A stretch of DNA of 64,000 bases, taken from NCBI GenBank assembly GCA_021234155.1, contig JAJEKV010000071.1:1809138-1873137 (forward strand), in the 5' to 3' direction. Under the pieces are notes generated by a model, which searched no databases, was not told where the DNA came from, and saw nothing but the letters and a program-made list of their open reading frames with translations. The stretch's first letter is position 1. Every line of letters starts with the position of its first letter. Source of the DNA: Isoetes taiwanensis (taxonomy: Eukaryota > Streptophyta > Lycopodiopsida > Isoetales > Isoetaceae). A program made the position numbers and the translations under genes. Below, piece by piece: positions 1 to 11,500 of the stretch.

Positions 1-900
1 ATGTTAATATTAAGGTAATGGAATCATAATATGGACACTTGTTCCACCACATACAGTCACCAAACTTCTAAGGTACCATTTGGTATAGATATTGATACAA
101 CAAAGGCTTGGGATCGGGTCATTTGAGTCTTCAGAGGCACCTGCTCTGACAAAGAGGTGTTTCACTTTTGGTGGCTGGGAATACACAGGTCGCTAAGTCT
201 ATCCTTAATAACATTCATGTTTATGTCAGTTCTGTGTTGCTAGCTCCAGCTCCGAAGTTCAAAGAGATCGTGGCCACAATACGTAATTTTGTCTGGGGCA
301 GCAACGAGACTGAAGCAGTGGTGAAAGTGGCTTGGGAAAAGTGCATGCATTAAAAAAGATGGTGGTCTCATGATGATCTTAAAGTAAGGTCTTAATCTCA
401 AAATTCATTTGGAGAGTTCCAGGCTTTAGGGCATTGATGGCCTTTTGGAAAGTCTTCCCTTCTCCTTTGTTTGCCTTGGACTTTATTTTATCTTTTGAAG
501 CCACTCACTCATGCCTCTCCTTTCCTTTGCGGACTCTTCAAAGCTTGGAGAACTGTCAGCTCATTGGTTTTGTTGTTTCCGTTAAACAGATTACATGCCC
601 TCTCTCATTTCCTTTGGGTGCCCTTACCCGATTCACCTCCACTGGTTTCTACCATGCATCCTAAGACTCAGCTTAGGTGGCTATCTGCAGCTATCTCCCA
701 GCTCCATGGTTGGTATTCTAACGGACGTCTTCGTTCTTGACAAGAGTATAAAGACACTTTCAACCTGACTTCACTGGATTACTCCATATGGAAAGTTGTG
801 ACAAAAAATATCCCCATGCGACCCAACCTCGAGAATGACTATGTGTGGCATTTTGTAGCAGATATTTCATGGGGAAAGAAGTTTGTTCGGCCTTGTTATA
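1..900 (+). mobile_element. Degenerate L1-like LINE, 3' part of the reverse-transcriptase ORF
   Basis: The frame from 168 to 353 reads like the region behind the RT palm of plant L1-type LINEs: VAKSILNNIHVYVSSVLLAP, then IRNFVWGS and VAWEKC. The same block, with the same spacing, occurs in the fuller LINE of this window near 51640-51790 (VANAIYNATHIYYSS, IRRFIWG, VAWSEMC), so the two are related. Downstream frames (434-740) are broken into short pieces by stops and shifts. No poly-A tail or target duplication was found, and the left end lies outside the window. This is a dead fragment. Confidence 0.6.
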
Positions 901-1039
901 ACTAGCTATCCATGCAACTCCTGCAATTGCTTCTTTAGCTCTGATAGCTCTGGGGTGCTCATCCTATAAGGAGCATTCCTGACATGCTTAGCATCTGATG
1001 CTAGAGTGATCTCACATTGCACGCCTCTATAGGGCGGTA

Positions 1040-2860
1040 ATTCACGAATTTTCTTAATTAGTCTAGCAACTGCCCCATGCAATGCTTCAAGCTTACCTCC
1101 TTTTGATGCTTACGGTTTGACTCAACGGCCTCTAGCTTAAGGATGTACTCAACCTCATCCCTCATTATGCATTTATGCAATTGCTTCAAGGACATGCACT
1201 GCATTACACTAAGGAATTTCCTTACCTTTGGCCACAAAACAGTTGCCATGATTGAAATCTCATGCTTATCGTAGTCAATCATTGCTTTTGCCAGCTTCAG
1301 GAACTCCATGCCAACTATGAGATCAGACTTACCAATGTCCATTACTTCTGCACCCATGGTCAAGTTGGTTCCCCTTAGACCTATGTCAAAGTTGAACCTT
1401 CTTCCCTTAGTATAGCGAATTGCCCCACTTGCCATGTTCATTGGCCTTAGCTCCGACTTAAGGGTCTTAGAATTTAACAAAGCTACCAATCTAGGAGATG
1501 CGAAGTTGTGCGAGCTGATTGTGTCTATAAGGACTACGTCTCTGCTGAAATGACTGAGGACTGACTTCCAACATTATCAGTCTCAATTGCTGCACAAATC
1601 CTGCACTCACTATCAATGTAATCGCGTGCCTCCTCCTCATCGTCGTCCTCGTCCATCTCTGTGGGTGATTCCCAGTCTATGAGTTCTACCAAAGCTGCTT
1701 GCATGATGAATGGGCAGTCATGCGTGCGGTGCCCTAGCTAGAAGCATCTAAAGCATAGCTTCTTCTTGATGCATTCTTCCCTCTTCTCCTTAAAGATGCT
1801 CTCCAAGAAATGCTTCACTAATATTCCTACTAATGAGCCTAGCGCCTATTGGTCCTTGGGTGAAAATTTCCTGCCTCCTTTGCCTTGTGTACTGTTGGGC
1901 CACTGGTTGGATAGCTTGCTGCTTTGAGGTGTATGGCGCTGTTGCCTTCCCTTTTTTATAAAAAGGTTGTTTCTGTGTAGGAGTCTGGGGTGTCTCCTCG
2001 GCATTCAATGTATCTGTCTATTGCCTGCCTTTCTGTTATCCTTGGCGCATTCAATCTCAGCTGCATGAATTTCTCAGTGTATTTGGCTACAGACAGGTTG
2101 CCTTGGTCAAGGTGGTAGAACTGTTAAATTTGCCTACTCGTATATGACCGTGGAACATAGTGCTTTTAAAAGGCTTTGCTGAAGGTTTTAAATCTGCAGT
2201 TGTTTCTCTTTAGCTTGTTCGTGATAGCCCTTCCACCATTATCCATGTTGGTCTGATAAGATTTGTAGTCCTCACCGATATCCTTATCCTTCATCCCATA
2301 TGAATTTCCAAATTCCTCCATCTCATCTAGCCATGCCACGGCCTCCATGCCTGACGGTCCTTCCTTGAAAACTGCCCTAAGTTCCGGGTCTTCCAGACAT
2401 TGCCCATAGCGCTATTAATTTTCTTCTGATAGTCCTTTGCTTTGCAGTTCCTCTGCCTTCCGTGTGAGCTATTTGACTACTCTCTGAACTGCCATATGAT
2501 CCGTTGTCTGTGCTGTCACTTGGCCTGGAGCTCGAAGGACTAGGGCTTCTCCTGTTTCTTCTCTTTCTTTTCCTGTCCCTATGTGCCACTAGTGTTGCCT
2601 CCTTCTGGTTGGTCCCCCTGTTCTACCTCATGGAGAGGTGGTGGTGGAGGTGGCATAGGCCCAGACTCTTGAGCTCGCATGAGTGGGGTAGCACATTGCA
2701 CCCGTTGTTCCATCTAGTTATGCATCTATGTCAGTCGCCTGTTGATAGTCTTTGTCGATATATCTTCCTCTTCATCTCCCTGCCAAACAAGTTTCTGGGT
2801 TGCCAATTGCATTGTCGGCCTTGGTTCTTCTGAACCAGTGAGGCGGAGCCCAAGTTTCTA
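1040..2860 (-). mobile_element. Decayed LTR-retrotransposon gag-protease region (Ty3/gypsy-like)
   Basis: Read on the minus strand, the order is that of a gag-protease polyprotein: an Arg/Ser-rich N-terminal part (2589-2377), a gag-like helical block (2348-2166), a Gln/Lys/Arg-rich linker (2008-1790), a CCHC knuckle near 1720-1750 (CFRCF, stop, LGHRTHDC) and a retropepsin-like domain (1560-1200). The protease shows the second conserved block as DLIVGMEFLKLAKAMIDYD, but the active-site triad reads D-T-I (VLIDTISSHNF) instead of D-T/S-G. Several stops interrupt the frame. No RT, integrase or LTR could be assigned next to it. The assignment to Ty3/gypsy rests on this layout only. Confidence 0.6.
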
Positions 2861-3141
2861 GCTGCAAGTATTAGTCACACATACTTGTCATTCGAAGTTA
2901 TATGTTATTATGATGCTTCTTTGTTGATTTTTTTCAATCATGAAAGAAATTAGGATAAGACTCAATTACAAAGTTACAATATCAATATTTTGAACATGTC
3001 ATAGTGTTATAAGGGATCACGTGCTTCATCGCTCCATCGGTCGCCAGAAGATAAACGTAGACCAAGAAGAAAAAAAATCCCAGTTTAAAAAATTGCCACG
3101 TAGCAAAAAATTCGGCCTTGTGGACATTTACGTGGCATAAT

Positions 3142-3256
3142 TGCATTGGCTTGGGGGTTTCCTGAAGTAAACCCCCTGGCGGTGCCGCTCGCTGCTGCTG
3201 CCGCTCGTGGGCAGCTGCCAGGGGGTTTATTTCAAGAAACCCCCCAAGCCAATGCA
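3142..3256. repeat. Long inverted repeat (hairpin), 39-40 bp arms
   Basis: The left arm 3142-3180 and right arm 3217-3256 are reverse complements except for two substitutions and one indel. They are separated by a GC-rich 36-base spacer rich in CTG/CCG triplets. Each arm carries a G5-6/C5-6 run and the outer ends are TGCATTGGCTTGGGGG. It could be a small foldback element, a hairpin-RNA locus or a chance remnant. No target duplication is evident. Confidence 0.75.
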
Positions 3257-3387
3257 GTTTCCTCCATCTTAAGGTATGGTTTGAAGTTGGATGGAAAATG
3301 TTGGGGGGGGTATATGGTAACTTTAGGCAAGGGCAAAGGTCCTTTCAAGATTAGGTTTGTGAGAGAATGTGGAGATACCTTATTCAC

Positions 3388-3485
3388 ATTGGATAAAGAC
3401 ATACCAATTTTCATTTCGACTATGTACAAAAACATCATTGGATAAAGACATACCAATTTCCATTTCGACTATGTACAAAAACATT
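3388..3485. repeat. Tandem duplication, 2 x 49 bp
   Basis: Two adjacent 49-base copies (3388-3436 and 3437-3485) begin ATTGGATAAAGACATACCAA and differ at only a few positions, so the duplication is recent. A more diverged duplication at about 300-bp spacing surrounds it: 3271-3310 resembles 3573-3610 and 3361-3380 resembles 3689-3710. Confidence 0.8.
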
Positions 3486-4582
3486 AGGAGATTTTCGGGT
3501 GGGGGCTTAAAGGTGCCCCCAACCATGGCAACTAGTGGGAAACCCAATGTACCTAAAGCTTAGAATGTGAACAAGGTATGGTTGGAACTTGGATGAAAAA
3601 TAATGGGGGGCTATGTAGTTAGAAAAGCAAAGGTGCGTTTTTTTGCAAGGTTAGGTTAGGCTCGAATTTTGTCGAATTATGTGTCAGAGAATGTGGGGAT
3701 GAGATAATGTACAAAACCAAATTCCAAAAAGGATGATAGTACAATGATGGATAATCCGGGTGGGAAACTCCAACCATGCAAAATGAAATGATGGGTCTAT
3801 GATCTATTAATCCAGCAGCTGCAGAAATGAATGAAATCATAGGCCGAGCTGCCGGATTAAATGCAGCGGATCTGCAAGATCAGGCGAGGCGGTGGATTTT
3901 TTTTGTTCCGTTCCGTTGCCCATGCACGTCCGCTTGCAGATTGCGTCACCAGTAGATCCGTTAACAGGCCGAGAAATCTTAATCCACAGAACAAAAAATT
4001 GGCCATTAATTCGCCCATTTAATACCGGCCCAAGCCCTCTAGATTTCTTCGCACAAAAGGAGCTCACGTGGGCGCCCCAGATTCAGCGTCTTTTCAGACG
4101 GATTTTGGATTGATCCGCCGGTCTTGGGAGTCTGAAACATGGCTTTTGTTGTGTGCTTAAATTAGATCTGCTAGCTCCATGCTTGGGCGTCTTGTATTGC
4201 TCTTCAGCTTTGGCTTGTTCCGGCAAGATTTCGGGGACTATTTTGGGGCATTTTTCTGCCAGAGAATTCGTTTTTTGTGCTCAGATTCACAACTGGATGC
4301 ATTTTGTCTTGTTGGGTCCTTACATGTGCCATCAAAGTGTGTGATCGGGAGCTAGATTTGAGTCTGAATTCATCGACTATTCATCGATTGGGCAATTTTG
4401 TCGTGTTGGGTTCGTAGATCCGGGGTTGAACTCTGCGAATCTGTGGTTTATAGAGCTAGATTTGGGCCTGAATTCATCGGTTGTCGGATTGGGTTTTTAA
4501 ATCCGAGCTTGAAGACTGCGATTGGAAGCTCGCTCGCACGAGGAAGGTTTTGGATTGTTGGGTTTTTTTTTTGGGTGTGATC

Positions 4583-5593
4583 ATGAAGGCAGAAGAAATT
4601 AGCAGTGCGGGGGTCGGAATTGGATGCAGCAAAAAATACAGAGGGGTTCGGAAGCGGCCGTGGGGAAGATATGCGGCAGAAATTCGAGATTCTGCTACGA
4701 AACAGCGGAGGTGGCTCGGAACTTTTGATACTGCAGAACAAGCTGCAGTGGCTTACGATTTGGCCGCCCAGGCGATCCGAGGCGTGAAAGCCAAAACCAA
4801 TTTTTTCCACGCATCCCAGCAGCAGGCCATCCGCAACGCTGCAATCGATTGCTTCAAAATCAACGTCTACAAGGATCCCAAACGCCATGGCAACAAATTG
4901 GAATTTCGCAACCGATTCTTAGCAGAAAATGACTCCGGAAGTCTCCATTCCGATCGCTCCCCCGGCCTCCCTGATGGGTCCTTCCAGTCCCGCAATTTCG
5001 AACATCAAGGTATCCCGAATCATAATTCTATCAATTCTCTGTTGCAAAATCTGGCCCGATCGGATCTTACCCGAGCTCCCCAATTGCGCCCATCGGAAGA
5101 TCGCGGAGACCTCAGCTCGGTGTTTCAGAATTTCTGCGAAGTTGACAGCGGGAAAAATACGTTGATTTCTGTACCCCCAATGTCATCGGCTGTTTCGGAA
5201 ACAAAATCATCCTTGCTGCAGCGGCGGATTTTATCCAATTCTTCTTTCAATTCCGGCTTGATGCTTCAACCGATCCAGCCAGTTGGGCAGTACCTGCCTT
5301 GGAATTTGGCCGGAGTTGAAGATTTAACAGATTCGTCGTCCACAATAATGTCCAATTCGCCGGGCCTTTTGGATTCGCCATGTACGATAATTTCTTCTTC
5401 GACCTGCTGCACAGAGCCGAGTTTGGTATCATCTGGCGAATCCGAGCCCGAATCTGTGGATCATATGATCCGTCGGCCACTTTACGTTCCTGATCATTGC
5501 CTTTTAATTCCTGAATCATCTCCCAGGTCTCAGCATCACGACTTTTACCAGCGCAACAAAAACCTGCAGGATATTTTAAGGAGCCTAGCCTAG
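4583..5593 (+). CDS. AP2/ERF-domain transcription factor (ERF subfamily, group VIII-b-like)
   Basis: This is a single-exon gene for a 336-residue nuclear DNA-binding protein. One AP2/ERF domain lies near the N terminus (about residues 18-77): [18 protein letters not shown], then [19 protein letters not shown] and a terminal RG..AKTNFF. Ala and Asp at the two discriminating positions (AAEIRD) place it in the ERF rather than the DREB group. The [12 protein letters not shown] and WLGTFDTAE wording matches the ESR/PUCHI/LEP type (group VIII-b), which controls meristem and organ initiation; that subgroup is an inference. The remaining ~260 residues are Ser/Asn-rich and low in complexity, as usual for ERF activation regions, and end [10 protein letters not shown]. 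The frame is open upstream to 4481 without an ATG, so the ATG at 4583 is taken as the start. No interrupting stop or frameshift was seen. Confidence 0.9.
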   Translation: MKAEEISSAGVGIGCSKKYRGVRKRPWGRYAAEIRDSATKQRRWLGTFDTAEQAAVAYDLAAQAIRGVKAKTNFFHASQQQAIRNAAIDCFKINVYKDPKRHGNKLEFRNRFLAENDSGSLHSDRSPGLPDGSFQSRNFEHQGIPNHNSINSLLQNLARSDLTRAPQLRPSEDRGDLSSVFQNFCEVDSGKNTLISVPPMSSAVSETKSSLLQRRILSNSSFNSGLMLQPIQPVGQYLPWNLAGVEDLTDSSSTIMSNSPGLLDSPCTIISSSTCCTEPSLVSSGESEPESVDHMIRRPLYVPDHCLLIPESSPRSQHHDFYQRNKNLQDILRSLA

Positions 5594-5599
5594 CTCGAT

Positions 5600-6880
5600 C
5601 CTTGATCCCCAATCCTGTGCAAAATTTTGATCCATATGCCACTGTAAAAATCATCTCTTCTACTAGTTTTTGAATCTAATTAATCCAATGGTTTGTCTTG
5701 CCATCTATCGATCCGGTCTTTTTGTTTGTGTTGTGGCAAATAAGCCTTCTAATCAACAGAGGCCATCAATGGAGTTCTGTTATAGAATTTGACCTATGAA
5801 TCAAGCATTTCGAGTTTTGAAGCTGTTTTTGAAAATGTAAAATTGGGCTACATTCTGGCAGTCTGTATGATATTGTTCAGGTAATCTGTATGCTAGCTAT
5901 GTTCATACGTTCTTTCCTTGAGACAATTTGGTTCTGAGAGCTTAGATTATGTTCAATGCCTGGAACTAACGAATGCTGATGATCCAAGGGTCAGCTAAGA
6001 AGAAGAAGCAGTTTTTACTTAGAAGTTCATAGCATTCAAGCTCGATTACAATGGTTCATTTTTTGAACCTCCAAAACAAGCTGAACAAGTTGATAGTAAT
6101 ACTAATATGTGAATCTCGTCCTTCCCAAAATGGTGCATCCTCAAAGGTAGTGCCCAACTAGGGTTTATGCACTCAATCCAATTTGACGACATTAGTCCTA
6201 TTTTTGCCAATACAACATTCACCGGTACCTTTGGACAACGCCCATCATAGATGTCGAACATGTTGGCATCTTAAAGCCATAGTTTTGAATACCAATATTG
6301 TGATATGAGAGGGAATTTTTGTTTCAGCCTCTCTCCCTGCACGATTTATCTCATTTCGGTCTCTCTGGCTCTTTTCATAATTGGAGCGAATCAAATCCTA
6401 TACTGTTCTTGCAAGGTATGCACCCTTCTCAGGTTTCTCTATCGCCATCATGTTGTTGGTTACATGTATTTTCATCTTTTGTTCTCTTCTACAACCCGTT
6501 TCTATTGTCATCTACAAGATTTTGCCCATCTCACCTCACTAGAATTTGGTTCTATAGTATGCAACACATTAGATGTGGCTAATGTGCTTTATGCAAGATG
6601 CAACAGTATCAGGAATTCAAAATGGGAAAGTAATCTGACAAATTGGCCTACTACTAATGCAACTTCTAGGCAGCTATATTTGCTCTGAATTAATTTCTTT
6701 ATAAGACCTTTTGTTAGCTCTACTCTACCACTCCTGGCTTTTTGTAGATCATTTAGCACCTCGTAATAAAACACTGTTCTTGTGCCACACCAGTTGGAAC
6801 ACATTCACCTTTAGCAAGAGTAGGATTGAAGTTTTATTGTGTTTATGGTTTGGATGCATAAGGTAGTGGTTGCTTTGACT
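5600..6880. other. Intergenic stretch with no recognisable gene
   Basis: This is AT-rich sequence between the ERF gene and the ABCB relic. Short open frames (for example 6305-6688) have no recognisable domain or plant-gene-like composition. It presumably contains the ERF 3' UTR, but no polyadenylation site was pinned down. Confidence 0.5.
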
Positions 6881-7268
6881 AAATCTTCAAAAGAAGGATA
6901 GGCTTGACATACATGCCACCAGAGATGGCAGCAAAACCTGTGGCTAAGATTTGTCCTCCATTGGCATGAACATGAATAACAAGAACGCTTCCATACCATG
7001 CCATAAAAGCCCAAAGTGCAAAGTTAATCCCGCTTGAACCCATAGCTACTCCTTTAACAATCCCTTGCTTCAGCCCAAGTTTGATAGTCGCATCTAAAGC
7101 TTTAGAGTAAGCATGTAGGATTCTCTTCTCAGCTACAAAGGAATATATGGTGCGGATTGATGATATAGAACCAGCTTCGGCATAAGCCCTCTCTCGACGA
7201 ATCGCAATATCTGAAAGAGCTTTACTATAAAATGCTCCTGGAAGTATCAGAATAAAAGCCAAAGCCAC
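6879..7268 (-). pseudogene. ABCB (P-glycoprotein-type) transporter exon relic
   Basis: The minus-strand translation matches the first transmembrane domain of plant ABCB transporters: YSKALSDIA, AYAEAG, SISSIRTIYSFVAE, YSKALDATIKLGLKQG, then FALWAFMAWYGS. These proteins export auxin and other small molecules at the plasma membrane. The usual TIAEQA segment between AYAEAG and ISSIRT is missing, and no nucleotide-binding domain, Walker A or signature motif is found nearby. It is therefore one orphan exon region with an internal deletion, not a working gene. Confidence 0.8.
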
Positions 7269-7344
7269 CGTGTAGCCAGTTAGGCGGTTCGACGCCGTGT
7301 TCTAGTCCATTCTAACAGGATAGGCCAAATCCTGCTCGGAATTT

Positions 7345-7523
7345 ACCTGCAGTTGCATGCCAGTTATCCGGTTGAAACACCAACGATCAAGAACGCATAT
7401 GACCGTGCATTTACAGGGAGCAGCAGGTTTTTAGCAGTCACAAGCATATTCTGGCATATACCAAAGATATGCCACAAACCCATATAAACAAGGGTTTGCC
7501 CCCTAGGGGCAACCCAAAAACTT
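7345..7523 (-). repeat. Dispersed ~200-bp repeat, copy 1
   Basis: In minus-strand orientation it starts TTTTTGGGTTGCCCCTAGG and continues through GTGGCATAT, GTGACTGCTAAAAACC, an ACGGTCA block and CAACCGGATAACTGGCA to TGCAACTGCAGG. The same order of blocks recurs at 8198-8409 (same strand) and 36733-36930 (opposite strand). No coding capacity or terminal repeats were recognised, so its class (solo LTR, MITE or other) is unknown. Confidence 0.7.
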
Positions 7524-7864
7524 GGTTGTTTTTAAGAGGCATTTCTAATGCAACTTATATTCTGTATACGAAAGTCATTTGCAAGTTGGAGATTAAGTCT
7601 TGACCTTTATGGGCACAAGGGCGACACAATGCTGGAGAAAAACTACTGGATGCTGGGGAAGAATTAATGGATGTTTAATCTCAATTCTTTCTCAAAAGTT
7701 GCTTCTAAATCTTACCGTATGCGAGGTGGTCCATAAATGGAGAAATATATGAGGCTATATTAATCTACACATAAATCACCAGCATAAGGGATGTTTTACC
7801 ATATTGGGCAATTTTTAGTCTGTAATAGATAGGGAACATATGCTAAGGATTTTGAGGAGTACCT

Positions 7865-7990
7865 TTAGACCAACCCAATGCTGGCAGCTGTCTGTGCAAG
7901 ATCAGCAGGAAGAATAGCGCCACGAGCCTTAAGCTCCTTCTTAATTTCTTCAGCACTCAAAACAGGCCCATATTCGTCATCTGCATTCTG
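7865..7990 (-). pseudogene. Orphan C-terminal exon of an unidentified protein
   Basis: On the minus strand a good acceptor (TTATTTCCAG) precedes a 41-codon open frame that ends in TAA. It reads DDEYGPVLSAEEIKKELKAR, then ILPADLAQTAASIGLV-stop. The composition looks like a real amphipathic, conserved coding exon. I do not recognise the protein. The sequence upstream of the acceptor runs into copy 2 of the dispersed repeat and no partner exon was found, so it may be a truncated gene or the visible end of a gene with a long intron. Confidence 0.4.
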
Positions 7991-8197
7991 CTGGAAATAA
8001 AATAACGTACTTACAGAGATGGAAGAGATCTAGCATCATTCAAGACCTGATGCAAGTGTGAAGCCTGGTCTTCAACTGCCGGAACTGAGTGTTGGGTTGC
8101 CATAGTCAGGGCTTCGGGTATCAAAACACGAGCTTGAAGTTGCGTCTCCCAGAGTGAGTATGCCGCAGGCCAAAACACTTACACAACATATTGTTTG

Positions 8198-8409
8198 CCT
8201 GCAGTTGCATCGGATTGGATCTTCGGTCTGCCTTGCCAGTTTCCCGGTTGACACATCCACGATCCAGAATGCAGGTGACCGCCAGTTTATAAGAAACAAT
8301 AGGTTCGGAGCAGTTACTAGCATATCCTAGGTATATTCCAGCATATACCTAGGATATTCCAGAAACCCACATAAGGAGGGTTTGTTCCCCTAGGGACAAC
8401 CCAAAAATT
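8198..8409 (-). repeat. Dispersed ~200-bp repeat, copy 2, with a perfect 13-bp palindrome
   Basis: This copy has the same blocks as copy 1 (TGCAACTGCAGG, CAACCGGGAAACTGGCA, TGGCGGTCACC, GGGTTGTCCCTAGGGG). It contains a perfect inverted repeat, TATCCTAGGTATA at 8323-8335 and its complement at 8344-8356, around an 8-base loop. It ends about 107 bp before the ObgC start codon, so it lies in or beside that gene's promoter or 5' UTR. Confidence 0.75.
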
Positions 8410-8515
8410 GAGAAAACTTTTGAAGGCAACATTGCATATCTATCCAGCACTGTGTTATTTTGCCAGTTGCCACGTAGGAAATAATGTAAAACCCCGAATC
8501 TCATCGATAGCAGAT

Positions 8516-11500
8516 ATGGCTCTGCTATCGACTTGCTTTCCGTCCATCTTTGAAAGGCAAATTCCAGCAGCGAAGCTTTGCTTTGAGTATCGAGTTCTTC
8601 CACATTATGGAACGTATCAAGGCAAGTATAAAATCTCCAGGCGCCTTTTGGTACAGGCTGGTCGAAAGTCAAGTAAGAAGCGGGCATCAAAAATTGAAGA
8701 TGATGTTCCTTTATTACAAGGTAATGGGCATGCCATTCTTTTGGGTCCAATATCAGGAGCTTTAACAGTTCCAGCTTTGCTACCAAAGGAAGAGTATCTC
8801 TCTTCTCAAGAGTTTAGCAATTCTCAAATTTCTCCTCTTAATGGTTTCGGAGAAGAAAAAAAACAGGATTTTTGGAAGAAGGAAAAGTTCGAAATGAGAG
8901 ACATCATTCATAATGTGGACAAGTCAAGCTTATCATTGGAGGAATTCTTGAAGATGCAGCAACAGAAAACACCAGTTAATGCAAGAGGCAGCAAGTTCAA
9001 TGGTAAAATGTCCGTATCCTCAGTTACTACCACAGGTATTGCTCATGTTGATGAGCAGGATGATTCCAAGGAAATGGTGGAGGTCTGGGAAGGAGATCTA
9101 GGGCCCATGACACCAGAGGAAGAAAAAGAGTTACTTGCACGTGCCCAAAGAGAACTGCAGAAGTTGGAAGAAATGCATCCATCTGCAAAATTTATATCTG
9201 AGAAAGAGTTTATCAGGTCAGAACCAGTTGGTGATTTGGGCATACAAAAAGAAGTTGAAGGGTCTTTAGATAGTGATAGATCAGCTGAATCCTCAGATGA
9301 TACAGAAAAGAAGGGAATTCCTGCTGTGATGAGATGCTTTGATAGGGCTAAAATATATGTGAAAGCAGGAAATGGGGGGAATGGAGTTGTTGCATTCAGG
9401 AGAGAAAAATATGTGCCATTTGGAGGGCCTTCTGGAGGTAATGGAGGAGATGGGGGAAAGGTATTTATAGAGGCAGATTCTTCTCTTAATTCTCTCCTCT
9501 CTTTCAGAAAAAGTGTTCATTTCAGGGCTGGACGGGGTAGCCATGGACAAGGAAAAAGCCAGGAAGGGGCCAAAGGAGAAGATTGTGTGGTAAAGGTTCC
9601 TCCTGGTACCATAGTGAAAAGGGCAAGTGATGGTCCAACTGCAACTGGGGAAGTGCTCTTAGAGTTAACCTCTCCTGGTCAGCGAGAGCTCCTGCTTCCT
9701 GGCGGTCGTGGTGGTCGTGGGAATACAGCATTCAAATCAGGACGTAATAAAGCTCCAATTCTGGCTGAAAGTGGTGAAGATGGCGCAGAAATGTCTCTTT
9801 CTATACCTTCCTATCTTTCTCTTACGGTTTGTCTGCAACTGTTTTGGCTCTTGTCATGCAAATTATGTCTTTCAATGCATTCTTGTTGGACTAGAATGCG
9901 AGAAGTGTCTGAAAACGTATTGAGGTGTAAGGCATGTTCCCTTGATTCTTTATTGACCCTCATGGCAGGTGGATTGATTTGGAGCTTAAGCTAGTTGCTG
10001 ATGTGGGTATTATTGGAGTACCAAATGCAGGGAAAAGCACTCTCCTAGCTGCTGTGAGCGCTGCTCGTCCCGCCATAGCCAATTACCCCTTCACAACGTT
10101 GTTGCCCAATTTGGGTGTCGTCTCACTAGATTTTGATGCCACCATGGTGCTTGCAGATCTACCTGGTTTGCTTGAAGGTGCTCATCTTGGTTATGGTTTG
10201 GGCCATGAATTTTTGAGACATACAGAACGCTGTCGTGTTTTGGTGAGTCTCCTTGTCATGAGTTACCGTCACATCCTAGTAACTTGTAGTTGTTCGAATG
10301 GTCGGCTTATTGCAGTTGAGGACAGAAATTCATGATATATTCATTATAATCCCTCGTAGAAAGACTGCCTGAGACTTGCATTTTTGAATCCTGTCCCTTC
10401 ATGTTTTTAATTTTAGGTTTTAAGAAATGCTGGTATTCTGTTTTATTGTAGTTCGGTTGCGAATGTATATTCCCTTGTGTTTGTTCCATGATTCTAATGT
10501 CGTAGCAATCCCAAAAACAGGTACATGTCATTGATGGCTTGAGTCAACAACCAGAGTATGAATATGAAGCAGTCCGACTGGAGTTGGAACTTTTTAATCC
10601 TGAACTTTCCCATAAGCCAGCTGTCATTGCATATAATAAGATGGATGTTCCTGAAGTTTCAGATCGTTGGCAATTATTTCGTTCGAACATGGAACAAAAA
10701 GGTGTTAAGGTTTATTCCATGAGTGCTGCCACAACGCAGGGGACTTCAGAAATCATGCATGCAGTCTATGATCTTCTGCAAAATTCCACTGTCAATGATA
10801 ATCCTTCAGGTAATTTTTTCTGAGTGTTCCTGGAGTTCGAGAAGATCTTTTTCGTACTGTTTTATCTTCATTCTCTTTACCTGAGGCTGTACTCATCGTT
10901 TAATGCTAATCGTCTTTACCATGAACATGAATTAAAAGGGAATCACATAACCGGAGTAGACTAAAATGGAAAACATGGACCATCGTTTGGAAACACGAAA
11001 CGCGCTTCTACTTTTGATGAAGTAACCTTTCCCAGTAGCAGGCTTTACTCGCAGATTTTGCCCTTCAGATTTTCCCTGAAATATGGTCAATCTCACAATT
11101 ACATTTTCTACACTGCATACCTTATGCACACAGATTATTCTACCTCTGAAGTGAAAGCTTTCTTTTGGTAAGTTTCCTGGTATCAGGTTATATCTGTTCC
11201 AGAGTGTAACACTGCGGCTGAAGAAGTATCCGTCGATTTGTGCAATTTAGCTGGTAGTATGGTTGAGAAGGATGGTGATGCTGCATTGAGTTGGCCGTCT
11301 TCAAGGCACAAGCAAAGGGACGGTCTAAAGACGAGCCAATGCGTTTTGTTATACCTTTTAAAATTCCTTGACACCCTGCCCTGGTTGTGAAATCTTCATA
11401 ACTGGCTCATGATAGTAAAGATAGTAATGCTCTTCTGCAGCTATGACACAGTGAGAAACAGTATGATAAGACATTTTGAGCGAGCGACTAAAATTGCCCT

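Noticed and set aside
4481-4582. N-terminal extension of the ERF protein
   Set aside because: The open frame begins with TTG, not ATG. The first ATG in frame is at 4583 and leaves the AP2 domain complete.
8408-8515. N-terminal extension of ObgC
   Set aside because: The extension starts with TTG within the border of the dispersed repeat. The ATG at 8516 begins a normal transit-peptide-like sequence.
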